Of a stretch of 64,000 nucleotides of DNA, positions 1 to 7,813 are shown piece by piece (positions within the stretch are counted from its first letter, which is position 1; each line of letters begins with the position of its first letter). The translations under genes and the position numbers were made by a program. Under the pieces are notes generated by a model. It worked only from the letters and a program-made list of their open reading frames with translations. It ran no database searches and was not told the origin of the DNA. Origin of the DNA: Chryseobacterium bernardetii (GTDB taxonomy: Bacteria; Bacteroidota; Bacteroidia; Flavobacteriales; Weeksellaceae); contig NZ_CP033932.1 of NCBI RefSeq assembly GCF_003815975.1, forward strand, positions 2,895,501 through 2,959,500. Direction: 5' to 3'.

Positions 1-1476
1 CTGGTAAAATTCCCCGTCTTTATTTTCAACCTTTCTGTATCTTGTAATATAGGTTTCAGATTCAATCTGGTCATAACCAACGAATGATTCAGGTTTTTCT
101 TCTAAAACAACCCAGTCATAAACCTTCTGGGCAGAATCTGCTTTGGAACGGAGCTTTTGCTTCTCCATTTCAGCTTCAAATCCTTTTTCATCAATGGTTA
201 ATCCTTTTTCCTCAGCAATAATTCTTGTTAAATCATCAGGGAAACCGTAAGTGTCATACAATTCAAAGACCTCCTCACTTGGCAATACTTTCAGGTTATC
301 GGCAATTGTCTGCTGAATCAGCTTTTCAACTCTGATCAGACCATTCTCAATAGTTTTTAAGAATGAATCTTCTTCACTTTTGATAACCTCAGCAACCAGT
401 TTACCCTGCTTTTCAATTTCTGGGAAGAAAGGTCCCATCTGTTCCTGTAATACAGCAACTAATTTATAAAGGAAGGGCTCTTTCATCCCTAAGAATCTGT
501 AAGAATAAGAAATCCCTCTTCTTAAAATTCTTCTGATCACATATCCGGCACCGCCGTTAGATGGAAGCTGCCCGTCTGCAATGGCAAAAGAAACCGCTCT
601 GATATGGTCTACTACCACACGGATGGCAATATCTTTTTCGTCCTCTAAAATTCCGGTATATTTCTTTCCTGAAAGTTCTTCAACTTTAGAAATCAGTGGT
701 GTGAAAACGTCTGTGTCATAATTGGAAGATTTTCCCTGAAGCGCCATACAAAGACGTTCAAAGCCCATTCCGGTATCAACGTGCTGAGCTGGAAGCTTTT
801 CCAGAGATTTATCAGCCTTTCTGTTGAATTCCATGAAAACCAGGTTCCATACTTCCACTACCTGTGGATGGTCTTGGTTAACTAATGAAATTCCCGGAAC
901 TGCTGCTTTCTCTTCAGCCGTTCTAAGGTCGATATGGATCTCTGAGCAAGGTCCGCAAGGTCCGCTTTCACCCATTTCCCAAAAGTTATCCTTTTTATTT
1001 CCGTTGATGATTCTGTCTTCTGAAATGTGAGACTTCCAGAAATCATAAGCATCCTGGTCTCTCTGTAGGTTTTCAGAAGCATCGCCTTCAAAAATCGTTA
1101 CATATAAATTCTCCTTTGGTATTCCGTATACTTCAGTCAGTAATTCCCAGGCAAAAGCAATAGCCTCCTTTTTGAAGTAATCCCCGAAAGACCAGTTCCC
1201 CAACATTTCAAACATGGTGTGGTGGTAAGTATCTCTACCTACATCATCCAGGTCATTATGTTTTCCTGAAACTCTCAAACACTTTTGGGTATCGGCTATT
1301 CTTGGGGCCGTAGGTGTTTTGTAGCCAAGGAAAAAATCCTTGAACTGTGTCATTCCTGAGTTGGAAAACATAAGGGTAGGGTCGTCTTTCAGCACAATAG
1401 GAGCTGAAGGAACGATAAGGTGTTCCTTACTTTTAAAATAGTCTAAAAATTTTTGACGTATCTCTTGTGATGTCAT
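1..1476 (-). CDS. alaS: Alanyl-tRNA synthetase, 5' part (partial at left edge)
   Basis: Class II aminoacyl-tRNA synthetase that charges tRNA-Ala in the cytoplasm. The minus frame is open from an ATG at 1474-1476 to the window edge (492 codons, a little over half of a normal AlaS). The N-terminus begins [19 protein letters not shown], followed by [15 protein letters not shown] and the [20 protein letters not shown] segment typical of AlaS, and by the [14 protein letters not shown] motif of the catalytic core. The C-terminal editing and C-Ala domains lie outside the window. An AT-rich leader of about 240 bases separates it from the divergent sigma-factor gene. Confidence 0.97.
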   Translation of the reverse strand, partial: MTSQEIRQKFLDYFKSKEHLIVPSAPIVLKDDPTLMFSNSGMTQFKDFFLGYKTPTAPRIADTQKCLRVSGKHNDLDDVGRDTYHHTMFEMLGNWSFGDYFKKEAIAFAWELLTEVYGIPKENLYVTIFEGDASENLQRDQDAYDFWKSHISEDRIINGNKKDNFWEMGESGPCGPCSEIHIDLRTAEEKAAVPGISLVNQDHPQVVEVWNLVFMEFNRKADKSLEKLPAQHVDTGMGFERLCMALQGKSSNYDTDVFTPLISKVEELSGKKYTGILEDEKDIAIRVVVDHIRAVSFAIADGQLPSNGGAGYVIRRILRRGISYSYRFLGMKEPFLYKLVAVLQEQMGPFFPEIEKQGKLVAEVIKSEEDSFLKTIENGLIRVEKLIQQTIADNLKVLPSEEVFELYDTYGFPDDLTRIIAEEKGLTIDEKGFEAEMEKQKLRSKADSAQKVYDWVVLEEKPESFVGYDQIESETYITRYRKVENKDGEFYQ

Positions 1477-1499
1477 AGTATTGCTTTTGCTTTTTTTAA

Positions 1500-1527
1500 T
1501 ATCAAATTTTGATAAGATGCAAATTTA
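1500..1527 (-). promoter_or_regulatory. Possible alaS -7 box with a downstream palindrome
   Basis: On the minus strand TAAATTTG (1520-1527) matches the Bacteroidetes -7 consensus TAnnTTTG. Just downstream in the leader lies a perfect 15-bp palindrome with 7-base arms TATCAAA/TTTGATA (1500-1514). No convincing -33 element is seen, so the call is tentative. The palindrome could be an operator or simply AT-rich sequence. Confidence 0.35.
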
Positions 1528-1654
1528 AGATTTTTAGGCGATTTAATATCTACTATTTGATATTTTCAAGACTGATTTGTCAAATGTCAGACATAATAGT
1601 TTCTTACAGCCATAAATTTATTGACGATATTTTTGGGGAACACACTCAGGAAGT

Positions 1655-1686
1655 TTTGCTCATTTCCATTTAACTTATTACCTTCG
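1655..1686 (+). promoter_or_regulatory. Promoter of the ECF sigma operon
   Basis: TTTG at 1655-1658 and TACCTTCG at 1679-1686 are separated by 20 bases, close to the Bacteroidetes pattern TTTG-N19/20-TAnnTTTG (one mismatch in the -7 box). It would start transcription near 1692. This argues that translation starts at the ATG at 1723 and not at the upstream in-frame ATG at 1621. Confidence 0.5.
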
Positions 1687-1722
1687 TTAAGATCTGAAAT
1701 AAGACAAAATAGACCTCCCATC

Positions 1723-2271
1723 ATGAAAAATGAAATTCTGAAAAGCTGGATAGAGCAATATTCCGGATTGCTGCTGAAGAAAGCTTTATATATGCTTTCC
1801 AATAAAGAGGATGCTCAGGATGTTGTTCAGGAAGTTTTTATTGCAGCCTTTTCCAATTATGACTCTTTTGAAGGGAAAAGCCAGCCCCTGACCTGGCTGA
1901 TGGCTATTCTGAATAGGAAAATTGCAGATTTCTACCGTAAAAAATATAAATCGGAACCCAATGTAAAACTGGATCATTTTTTTGACGAAACAGGCTCCTG
2001 GAAAAATAATGATGTTTTGAGGGATTGGAATATTTCAACAGAATCTGAACTTCTGGATAATAAGGAATTTAATAAAACCCTCGAAGAATGTATTGAAGAA
2101 TTGCCTGCCAGATGGAAGATCTTATTGAAAATGTATTACATCGAAGAAAAAAAAGCACCCGATGTGAGTCAGGAATTGAATGTTTCTACGACTAATCTCT
2201 GGAAGATCCTCCAGAGAAGCCGTATGCAGCTTAGGGAATGTCTGGAGTTTAACTGGTTTTCAAAAATATAG
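1723..2271 (+). CDS. ECF-type RNA polymerase sigma factor
   Basis: A 182-residue sigma-70 family protein of the extracytoplasmic-function type. Region 2 shows ALYMLSNKEDAQDVVQEVFI followed by the -10 binding segment LTWLMAILNRKIADFYRK. The C-terminal part (ELPARWKILLKMYYIEEK, then VSQELNVSTTNLWKILQRSR) is a region-4 helix-turn-helix. The start at 1723 is chosen because the promoter lies at 1655-1686 and the sequence before it has no sigma character. Its stop overlaps the next gene, which encodes a probable anti-sigma factor. ECF factors usually autoregulate and respond to envelope or oxidative stress. The downstream methionine sulfoxide reductase points to oxidative stress (inference). Confidence 0.9.
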   Translation: MKNEILKSWIEQYSGLLLKKALYMLSNKEDAQDVVQEVFIAAFSNYDSFEGKSQPLTWLMAILNRKIADFYRKKYKSEPNVKLDHFFDETGSWKNNDVLRDWNISTESELLDNKEFNKTLEECIEELPARWKILLKMYYIEEKKAPDVSQELNVSTTNLWKILQRSRMQLRECLEFNWFSKI

Positions 2272-2273
2272 TG

Positions 2274-2543
2274 ATGATAAGAAAAATCCTACATATATTG
2301 TTCCTGCCATGCAGTGAAGCCACTTTACTGATGGAAAAACGCAATGCGCAAACCATCTCTGCCAGAGAAAACAGAAGATTAAACTTTCATATCTCTATCT
2401 GCAAATGGTGTAAGGCATATAATGAAAAGATGAAGCTGTTGGATAACATCTTTAGAAAAACATTTGCTGAAAAAACCACTGAAATAAATGAGTCTGAAAT
2501 TCAGGACTTTAAAGATAAAATGATCAATAAATTAAATTTCTGA
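2274..2543 (+). CDS. Small zinc-type anti-sigma factor (ZAS-like)
   Basis: An 89-residue soluble protein. Its middle has the spacing H-x3-C-x2-C (HISICKWC), the core of zinc-binding anti-sigma (ZAS) proteins, with a further Cys about 30 residues upstream. There is no membrane segment, so it would act in the cytoplasm. It overlaps the end of the sigma gene: GTG at 2271 and ATG at 2274 are both possible starts, and ATG is preferred. The overlap implies translational coupling and roughly equal amounts of sigma and anti-sigma. In families such as RsrA this zinc site senses thiol oxidation. That role here is an inference from the motif and the neighbours. Confidence 0.7.
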   Translation: MIRKILHILFLPCSEATLLMEKRNAQTISARENRRLNFHISICKWCKAYNEKMKLLDNIFRKTFAEKTTEINESEIQDFKDKMINKLNF

Positions 2544-2561
2544 GATAAATTTTGTCAGGAT

Positions 2562-2588
2562 TTTGAAACGGTTCCGACTATACTTTTG
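2562..2588 (+). promoter_or_regulatory. Internal promoter candidate before the DUF417 gene
   Basis: TACTTTTG (2581-2588) is a perfect TAnnTTTG box 34 bases before the ATG at 2623. The upstream TTTGAAAC (2562-2569) is only 15 bases away, shorter than the usual 19-21. GAAAC resembles the -35 of some ECF promoters, so this could be the sigma factor's own target. Both readings are tentative. Confidence 0.35.
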
Positions 2589-2622
2589 AAAACAATAAAG
2601 TATCAATTCAAAATTTAAAAAA

Positions 2623-3072
2623 ATGACAGGAACAGCCCAAACATCTGGTAAAAATCAATCAACATATACCCTGGGATATTATATTTCTCTTTTCGGAGCA
2701 GCGCTCATATTGCTTTGGATCGGGGTTTTCAAGTTTACTCCAACAGAAGCTTCGGCAATAAAACCTTTATTGGAAAACCATTTTTTAACTTTTTTCGTAT
2801 ATAAAGTCATGAGCATTCAGGCAGTGTCAAACCTTATCGGAGCGATAGAAATTATCATTGCTGTATTACTGGTATTTAGTGCGAAATTTGCTGTGCTAAG
2901 GAGATATGCAGGAATAGGGATGACCATAACTTTTATGGTGACGTTAAGTTACCTCTTTACCACTCCGGGAATATGGAAAGTGGTAGACGGTATACCTGTA
3001 ACAGACTTTTTTATCTTAAAAGACCTGATGTTTTTAGGATTTGGATTAATGATTTTACAAAACAAGAAATAA
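2623..3072 (+). CDS. DUF417 (YkgB/RclC-like) inner-membrane protein
   Basis: A 149-residue integral membrane protein with about four hydrophobic segments (starting near residues 19, 62, 89 and 128). The sequence [13 protein letters not shown] and the ending [28 protein letters not shown] fit the DUF417 family. That family includes E. coli RclC, part of a reactive-chlorine response. The molecular function of the family is not established. Its stop TAA shares a base with the ATG of the MsrAB gene (TAATG), so the two are translationally coupled, which supports a role in oxidant resistance. Confidence 0.85.
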   Translation: MTGTAQTSGKNQSTYTLGYYISLFGAALILLWIGVFKFTPTEASAIKPLLENHFLTFFVYKVMSIQAVSNLIGAIEIIIAVLLVFSAKFAVLRRYAGIGMTITFMVTLSYLFTTPGIWKVVDGIPVTDFFILKDLMFLGFGLMILQNKK

Positions 3073-4190
3073 TGAATAAAAAGGTAAATATGAAAAATAT
3101 ATTGATTGTACTCGGAATTATACTGGGTATCGCAGTTTTTGCTGCAGAAAGCGGGCTTTTTAAAAAGAATAAGCCTATTGAAACGAACGTAAAAAAAGAA
3201 AAACAAGAAATTATGGATAATAAAAACGTCAGAGAAATTTATTTTGCAGGGGGATGTTTTTGGGGAACAGAACATTTTTTTCAGCAGATTCGAGGTGTAG
3301 TGGGAACTGAAGTAGGGTATGCCAACGGAAAAACTCAGAATCCAACTTATGAAGAAGTGGTAAGCCATACTACGGGTTTTGCAGAAACGGTGAAAGTAAA
3401 ATATGATCCTGAGCAGGTAGATTTGAAACTATTGATTGATCTTTATTTTAAAACCATTGATCCTACAAGTCTTAATCAGCAGGGAAATGACAGGGGAGAC
3501 CAATACAGAACAGGAATTTACTATACAGATAAAGCAGATGAAGCCGTTGTGAAAAATGAAGTTCAGAAGCTGGCAAAAGGATATAGCAAACCGGTTGTAG
3601 TAGAAACTATTCCTTTGAAAAATTTCTACAGAGCGGAAGACTATCATCAGGACTATTTAGATAAAAATCCGGGCGGATACTGCCATATTGAACCAGGACT
3701 TTTTGAAATGGCGAAAAAAGCGAATCCCCTTCCTAAAACAACCGCTTATCAAAAACAGGATAAAAAAGTTTTAAAGGAAAAACTGACAGCAGAACAATAC
3801 AATGTCACCCAGGAAAACGGAACAGAAAGACCATTCCAAAATGAATACTGGAATGAGACCCGTGAGGGAATTTATGTAGACATCACAACAGGAGAACCAT
3901 TGTTTGTTTCTACCGATAAATTTGAATCCGGCTGTGGATGGCCAAGTTTCTCAAAACCCATCACCAAAGGTCTGATTGATGAAAAACTGGACCGTACCCA
4001 TGGAATGACAAGGGTAGAAGTAAGAAGTAAAACCGGAGATGCCCATTTAGGACACGTTTTTACAGACGGCCCTGAGGATAAAGGTGGACTCCGTTACTGC
4101 ATCAACAGTGCTTCCCTGAAGTTTATTCCAAAAGCGGAGATGGAAACAAAAGGATACGGAAAATACCTTCCGTTGTTAGATAAAAAGTAA
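3072..4190 (+). CDS. msrAB: Membrane-anchored MsrA-MsrB fusion, methionine sulfoxide reductase
   Basis: A 372-residue two-domain enzyme that reduces both stereoisomers of methionine sulfoxide. Residues 1-30 are a signal anchor ([16 protein letters not shown]), so the catalytic part is probably periplasmic or lipid-anchored on the outside. The MsrA domain (about 50-220) has the catalytic motif [11 protein letters not shown]. The MsrB domain (about 240-365) has ESGCGWPSF and [11 protein letters not shown] with the catalytic Cys. The two CxxC pairs that bind zinc in many MsrB proteins are absent (for example [14 protein letters not shown] where RCGNCDAHLGH is common). The ATG at 3072 overlaps the previous stop; an in-frame extension upstream lies inside the DUF417 gene. 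A terminator follows. Confidence 0.95.
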   Translation: MNKKVNMKNILIVLGIILGIAVFAAESGLFKKNKPIETNVKKEKQEIMDNKNVREIYFAGGCFWGTEHFFQQIRGVVGTEVGYANGKTQNPTYEEVVSHTTGFAETVKVKYDPEQVDLKLLIDLYFKTIDPTSLNQQGNDRGDQYRTGIYYTDKADEAVVKNEVQKLAKGYSKPVVVETIPLKNFYRAEDYHQDYLDKNPGGYCHIEPGLFEMAKKANPLPKTTAYQKQDKKVLKEKLTAEQYNVTQENGTERPFQNEYWNETREGIYVDITTGEPLFVSTDKFESGCGWPSFSKPITKGLIDEKLDRTHGMTRVEVRSKTGDAHLGHVFTDGPEDKGGLRYCINSASLKFIPKAEMETKGYGKYLPLLDKK

Positions 4191-4203
4191 ATTGAAAGAA
4201 AAG

Positions 4204-4238
4204 AGGCCGTCTCACAACTCGTGAAAACGGCCTTTTTT
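4204..4238 (+). terminator. Rho-independent terminator after msrAB
   Basis: Seven-base stem AGGCCGT (4204-4210) and ACGGCCT (4227-4233), followed by a T run to 4238. It closes the sigma/msrAB operon 13 bases after the stop codon. Confidence 0.85.
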
Positions 4239-4536
4239 GTGAAATTTTCATGTTTCCCTGTACGAGAAAGGTTTTCGTTTAAACGATTCTCAGCCTACAT
4301 CATCTAGCACTGATAAGCCCCGGGGTTTAATATATTCTTTCACTTGCTTAGTTTTTGGATAAAAATAAAAATAATAGACAAGTGCAAAATGATATAGCTT
4401 TGAATTTCCTTTTTTAATACAATTGTATTCAAACATAAGGACATTCATAAAAATCAAGTTAAAATGATATTAAGTGAAATCAATTGATAGATTTTCGAGA
4501 TTAAAATATTAAATTTGATAGAACTAATAGGGAATT
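4239..4536. other. AT-rich intergenic stretch upstream of the AAA+ gene
   Basis: About 300 bases with no credible reading frame. Two perfect TAnnTTTG boxes are present on the plus strand: TAGCTTTG (4395-4402) and TAAATTTG (4510-4517). The second lies 19 bases before the ATG at 4537 and is the better promoter candidate, although a well-spaced -33 TTTG is missing for both. Nothing else is recognised. Confidence 0.4.
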
Positions 4537-5886
4537 ATGAAGTTAATTGAACTGGCAGAAGAACTGAAGGTATCTGCAGAAGCCATCAAACAGTTTATTC
4601 AGGATTTTGATCTTGAGCTGGTAGACTGTATCAGTACCAACTTTGAAGTAAAGGAGGACTTTGAAAAGTTTGCCCGAGAAAATGTAGACTTTTTAAGACT
4701 GTATGAAAAGGATCTGGATAAGAATAAGACCTTGGAACAGATTGCTGAAGTCATCAATCAGCCAAAAGATAAAGTTGAAAAAGCGATAAAGGATAATAAC
4801 CTTAATATTTTTGATAATGGTTTTTTCAAATCTTCCATTTCAAGTTATGGTATTGATAACAAACTGGGCGGAAATTATCAGTTTGTATACGATTATTTTG
4901 GGCACAAAACCAGCCTGCAACAGAGGGATTTTATAGGATACAGGGATCTGTTTTTTTATACCTCGGCGGTTCTTGAACCCTTTTTAAATCCGCAACAGAT
5001 CAAAGATTGGGGGATTAATAAACCTGCAGGAATTATTCTTTACGGGCCTCCCGGAAGCGGCAAGATTTTCTGGGCCAATAAAATTGCTGAAATCATAGGG
5101 TATCAATTTAAGGAAGTGAAAAAGCACTATCTGGGAACCTCGTTAATTGATGGGAATCAAATCAATTTCAGTGACTTTCTTTTAGCCATGATGAAAGAGA
5201 ATAAAATGCTGCTTTTCCTTGATGATTTTGATGAAATTATGATGCAAAGAAAGGCCGATAATGATATTGCATCCTGTAATCTGGAAGCTCAGGAACTTAT
5301 TCTCCATTATATCGGTAAATTTGAAAAAGAAGGAGTCCTCATGGTGGGTTCAGCTAATTCTGTTTCAGAAATTGATGAAGAAATCCTGGCTCCGGGAAGG
5401 TTTGATGTGATGATTCCTATATTTCCACCTAATGCATCAGAACGCTCAGAGATTATCTTATATGCAATGACGAGAGGACTTGAAGAAGACTCTTTATTGT
5501 ATAAGATTCTTAAAAATAATAAGGCAGATAAAGTTCCTTTCTGGCATGACGTTGCCTCCAGGATGAAAGCCTTCAGCAATACCATGCTGATTGATTTTAC
5601 GCAAAGCTTAAAGAAAAGGATCAAAGACCTTTATCAGAGAACCCGGAATGAAAAGCTTAAAATTGATCAGAATCTCATTAATGGAGCCTTAAGAGATGCT
5701 GCTGCAAAACTTACCGAAGAATATCTTGATCAGGTAGCCCGTTTTCTTGCAGATGTTATCATCAATAACTTCGACGAATTCCGTTTTAGGATTCAGGCCC
5801 TGAAAAAAGAACTTGAAACCTATCAAGTAGTGGAAGAACCAAGAAGAGCAATCGGTTTTCATCACAACGGAGAGAAAGAAAAGTAG
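4537..5886 (+). CDS. AAA+ ATPase with two N-terminal IF2N-like repeats
   Basis: A 449-residue cytoplasmic protein. Residues 1-50 (LIELAEELKVSAEAIKQFIQ) and about 65-95 (TLEQIAEVINQPKDKVEKAI) look like two small IF-2 N-terminal type helical modules. The AAA+ core follows, with GIILYGPPGSGKIFWA as Walker A, MLLFLDDFDEI as Walker B, a sensor-1-like MVGSAN and APGRFD with the arginine-finger region. The P-loop is unusual: the Ser/Thr after GK is Ile, although it normally holds Mg2+. The C-terminal 120 residues are helical and acidic/basic mixed. It stands alone between two intergenic regions, so the partner is unknown. It may be a remodelling ATPase of the FtsH/proteasomal-like fold or a non-hydrolysing relative. 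Confidence 0.8.
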   Translation: MKLIELAEELKVSAEAIKQFIQDFDLELVDCISTNFEVKEDFEKFARENVDFLRLYEKDLDKNKTLEQIAEVINQPKDKVEKAIKDNNLNIFDNGFFKSSISSYGIDNKLGGNYQFVYDYFGHKTSLQQRDFIGYRDLFFYTSAVLEPFLNPQQIKDWGINKPAGIILYGPPGSGKIFWANKIAEIIGYQFKEVKKHYLGTSLIDGNQINFSDFLLAMMKENKMLLFLDDFDEIMMQRKADNDIASCNLEAQELILHYIGKFEKEGVLMVGSANSVSEIDEEILAPGRFDVMIPIFPPNASERSEIILYAMTRGLEEDSLLYKILKNNKADKVPFWHDVASRMKAFSNTMLIDFTQSLKKRIKDLYQRTRNEKLKIDQNLINGALRDAAAKLTEEYLDQVARFLADVIINNFDEFRFRIQALKKELETYQVVEEPRRAIGFHHNGEKEK

Positions 5887-5973
5887 AAAAGATTCGGGCT
5901 TGGAATAAGGCAGATATTAGAAACTAAAACTGGGAATATTCAATAGTTACTTTTTCAATGTCTTTGTTTCTTG

Positions 5974-5984
5974 TCTCTTCGTCT
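5974..5984. repeat. Short repeat, left copy (inverted relative to 7658-7668)
   Basis: TCTCTTCGTCT lies in a pyrimidine-rich stretch (TTTCTTGTCTCTTCGTCTA) before the FAD oxidoreductase gene. Its exact reverse complement AGACGAAGAGA is found at 7658-7668, so the two copies flank the gene pair 6038-7651. They may be degenerate members of an intergenic repeat family. Confidence 0.4.
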
Positions 5985-6037
5985 ATTTTTTTCAGCTCAA
6001 GCTGTCTTTATCATCCATTACCCATCACTTATTACTT

Positions 6038-7144
6038 ATGACCAGCATCTGGGAACAGGAAACCTTTTACCGCAAAAGAGATATTATCATCATTGGGGCT
6101 GGATTTTCCGGACTTTGGGCTGCTATTTCCATTAAAGAAAAATCCCCTGAGAAATCTGTACTCATCATTGAAAGAAATGCAGTTCCATTGGGAGCTTCAA
6201 CACGAAATGCCGGCTTTGCCTGCTTTGGAAGCCTTACAGAAGTCATTGCTGATTCTCAAAAAATGGGTTGGGAAAAAACATTGGATCTTGTCAGAATGAG
6301 ATTTGAAGGACTCCGGAAGATCAGACATTATTTTAAAAATGATGAAATAGACTTTGAACTTAGCGGAGGATATGAAATTTTAAACAATGATGAGCCTTTA
6401 TTATTCCTCAATGAAGTGAATGAAAAGCTTAAGCCCATCACCGGACGTGAAGAAACATATTCTTTACAACAGAATAAAATACAGGAATTTGGTTTAGGTA
6501 AATCTCAATTCTTGATTGGAAATCCTTGCGAGGGAAGCCTGCATTCTGGAAAATTGTTGCAGAAGCTTCTGGAAAAATGTTATGAGTTGAAGGTTGAGTT
6601 TTTATTCGGAACTGAAATTAATAATATAGAAGAAACTTCTGATGGTGTGAATATTTATTTTTCGAAGGATGTTTCAATAAAATCCGGTCAAATAATCCAT
6701 TGCACCAATGCATTCAGCTCTAAACTTCTTGAAAAGGAAAATATAGTGCCGGCACGGGGACAAATTCTCCTGACGGAACCTATAGAAAATTTAAAATTGA
6801 AAGGAACTTTTCACTATGATGAAGGATTTTATTACTTTCGAAACTTAGGAAACCGTATTTTACTGGGAGGCGGAAGAAATCAGGACTTTAAAATGGAAGA
6901 AACTACAGCTTTTGAAACCACAGAATTTTTACAAAATCATTTAGAAAACTTTTTAAAAGAAGTCATTCTGCCTGATCAGGAATGTAAGATTGCTCTTCGC
7001 TGGTCAGGAATTATGGCCATGGGGGCAGAAAAAACACCTATTGTGAAGCAGGTTTCAAACAGACAGTTTTGTGCCGTAAGACTTTCCGGAATGGGAGTGG
7101 CACTGGCTCCAAAGATTGGTGAGGTAATCGCTAATCTGATGTAA
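6038..7144 (+). CDS. FAD-dependent oxidoreductase (DAO family)
   Basis: A 368-residue flavoprotein. The N-terminal dinucleotide-binding motif is IIIIGAGFSGLWAAISIKE, with the acidic end of the second strand at LIIERN. The segment PLGASTRNAGFACFG is typical of D-amino-acid oxidase/glycine oxidase-like proteins, and the C-terminus RLSGMGVALAPKIGEVIA closes the FAD site. It probably oxidises an amine or amino acid with O2 or another acceptor; the substrate cannot be read from sequence. A small membrane protein gene follows after 18 bases, probably in the same transcript. The sequence just before the ATG is a TCATCC/TCACTTATTACTTATG low-complexity run. Confidence 0.85.
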   Translation: MTSIWEQETFYRKRDIIIIGAGFSGLWAAISIKEKSPEKSVLIIERNAVPLGASTRNAGFACFGSLTEVIADSQKMGWEKTLDLVRMRFEGLRKIRHYFKNDEIDFELSGGYEILNNDEPLLFLNEVNEKLKPITGREETYSLQQNKIQEFGLGKSQFLIGNPCEGSLHSGKLLQKLLEKCYELKVEFLFGTEINNIEETSDGVNIYFSKDVSIKSGQIIHCTNAFSSKLLEKENIVPARGQILLTEPIENLKLKGTFHYDEGFYYFRNLGNRILLGGGRNQDFKMEETTAFETTEFLQNHLENFLKEVILPDQECKIALRWSGIMAMGAEKTPIVKQVSNRQFCAVRLSGMGVALAPKIGEVIANLM

Positions 7145-7162
7145 ATTAAAGAATTAAATTCA

Positions 7163-7651
7163 ATGAAATATTTACCCTTTGAACGTATTATTTTCAATAC
7201 CAATTTGCCTGAGCAGGAAGTCATGACCAGACTGTTAGACTTTGTTGAACCGAAAAAGTTCTTTAGCTGGAAACATATAAAAGATTATGAAGGATCTGTA
7301 GATACGAACAGTTTTGATATCAGCAGGGTCATTAAATACAGAAATTCCTTTCTTCCCCAAATAAGCGGTAGTATTCAAAAAAATAATTACGGAACACAGA
7401 TACAAGTGACCATGAAGCTACATATATTTACATTTTTCTTTTTAATAGTATGGTGTTTAATGGCATCATCTTTCTTTATGATGATATTGATAAAAGAAAT
7501 AGAAGATCAAAAAATAACAGGATTTTTTTTAATTCCTCTCATAATGCTGTTATTTATGTATGGAATGACCATGGCTGGTTTCAAAATAGAAAGTAAAAAG
7601 TCAAAAGAATATCTGAGAAAAGCCTTTGAAGCAGAAATAAGAATAGAATGA
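7163..7651 (+). CDS. Hypothetical two-pass membrane protein
   Basis: A 162-residue protein of unknown function. Residues 1-85 are soluble, with an aromatic-rich start (MKYLPFERIIFNTNLPEQEV). Two strong hydrophobic segments follow (about 88-112, IFTFFFLIVWCLMASSFFMM, and 120-142, FFLIPLIMLLFMYGMTMAGF), and then a charged tail KSKEYLRKAFEAE. This layout, a PH-like soluble domain plus a two-helix hairpin, is common in small uncharacterised Bacteroidetes proteins. It shares a transcript with the upstream oxidoreductase by spacing only. Confidence 0.7.
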   Translation: MKYLPFERIIFNTNLPEQEVMTRLLDFVEPKKFFSWKHIKDYEGSVDTNSFDISRVIKYRNSFLPQISGSIQKNNYGTQIQVTMKLHIFTFFFLIVWCLMASSFFMMILIKEIEDQKITGFFLIPLIMLLFMYGMTMAGFKIESKKSKEYLRKAFEAEIRIE

Positions 7652-7657
7652 GATAAG

Positions 7658-7668
7658 AGACGAAGAGA
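7658..7668. repeat. Short repeat, right copy (inverted relative to 5974-5984)
   Basis: AGACGAAGAGA within the purine-rich run GAGATAAGAGACGAAGAGAT just after the stop of the hypothetical membrane protein. It is the exact reverse complement of 5974-5984. Confidence 0.4.
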
Positions 7669-7729
7669 TAATAGATGTGGAATAAAGAAAAGTTTCAAAA
7701 GACTAAAAGATGAATTCTTCCTTATCGAG

Positions 7730-7757
7730 AACTTTAGACCATGAACATTAAACCTTG
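7730..7757. repeat. Degenerate 14-bp tandem repeat
   Basis: Two imperfect copies, AACTTTAGACCATG (7730-7743) and AACATTAAACCTTG (7744-7757), followed by a partial third copy beginning AACTCTTAG. It is low-complexity intergenic sequence upstream of prfB with no coding signal. Confidence 0.5.
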
Positions 7758-7789
7758 AACTCTTAGCTTTCCACTCTAAAAGAATTCCT

Positions 7790-7797
7790 TATTTTTG
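7790..7797 (+). promoter_or_regulatory. -7 box of the prfB promoter
   Basis: TATTTTTG is a perfect TAnnTTTG match. It would start transcription around 7803, giving a leader of only about ten bases before the GTG at 7814. No clear -33 TTTG is at the right distance. Confidence 0.45.
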
Positions 7798-7813
7798 CAT
7801 AAAAGAAAAAATC

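Noticed and set aside
1621..1722. Upstream in-frame start of the sigma-factor gene
   Set aside because: The 34 extra residues have no sigma character and the promoter at 1655-1686 lies inside them.
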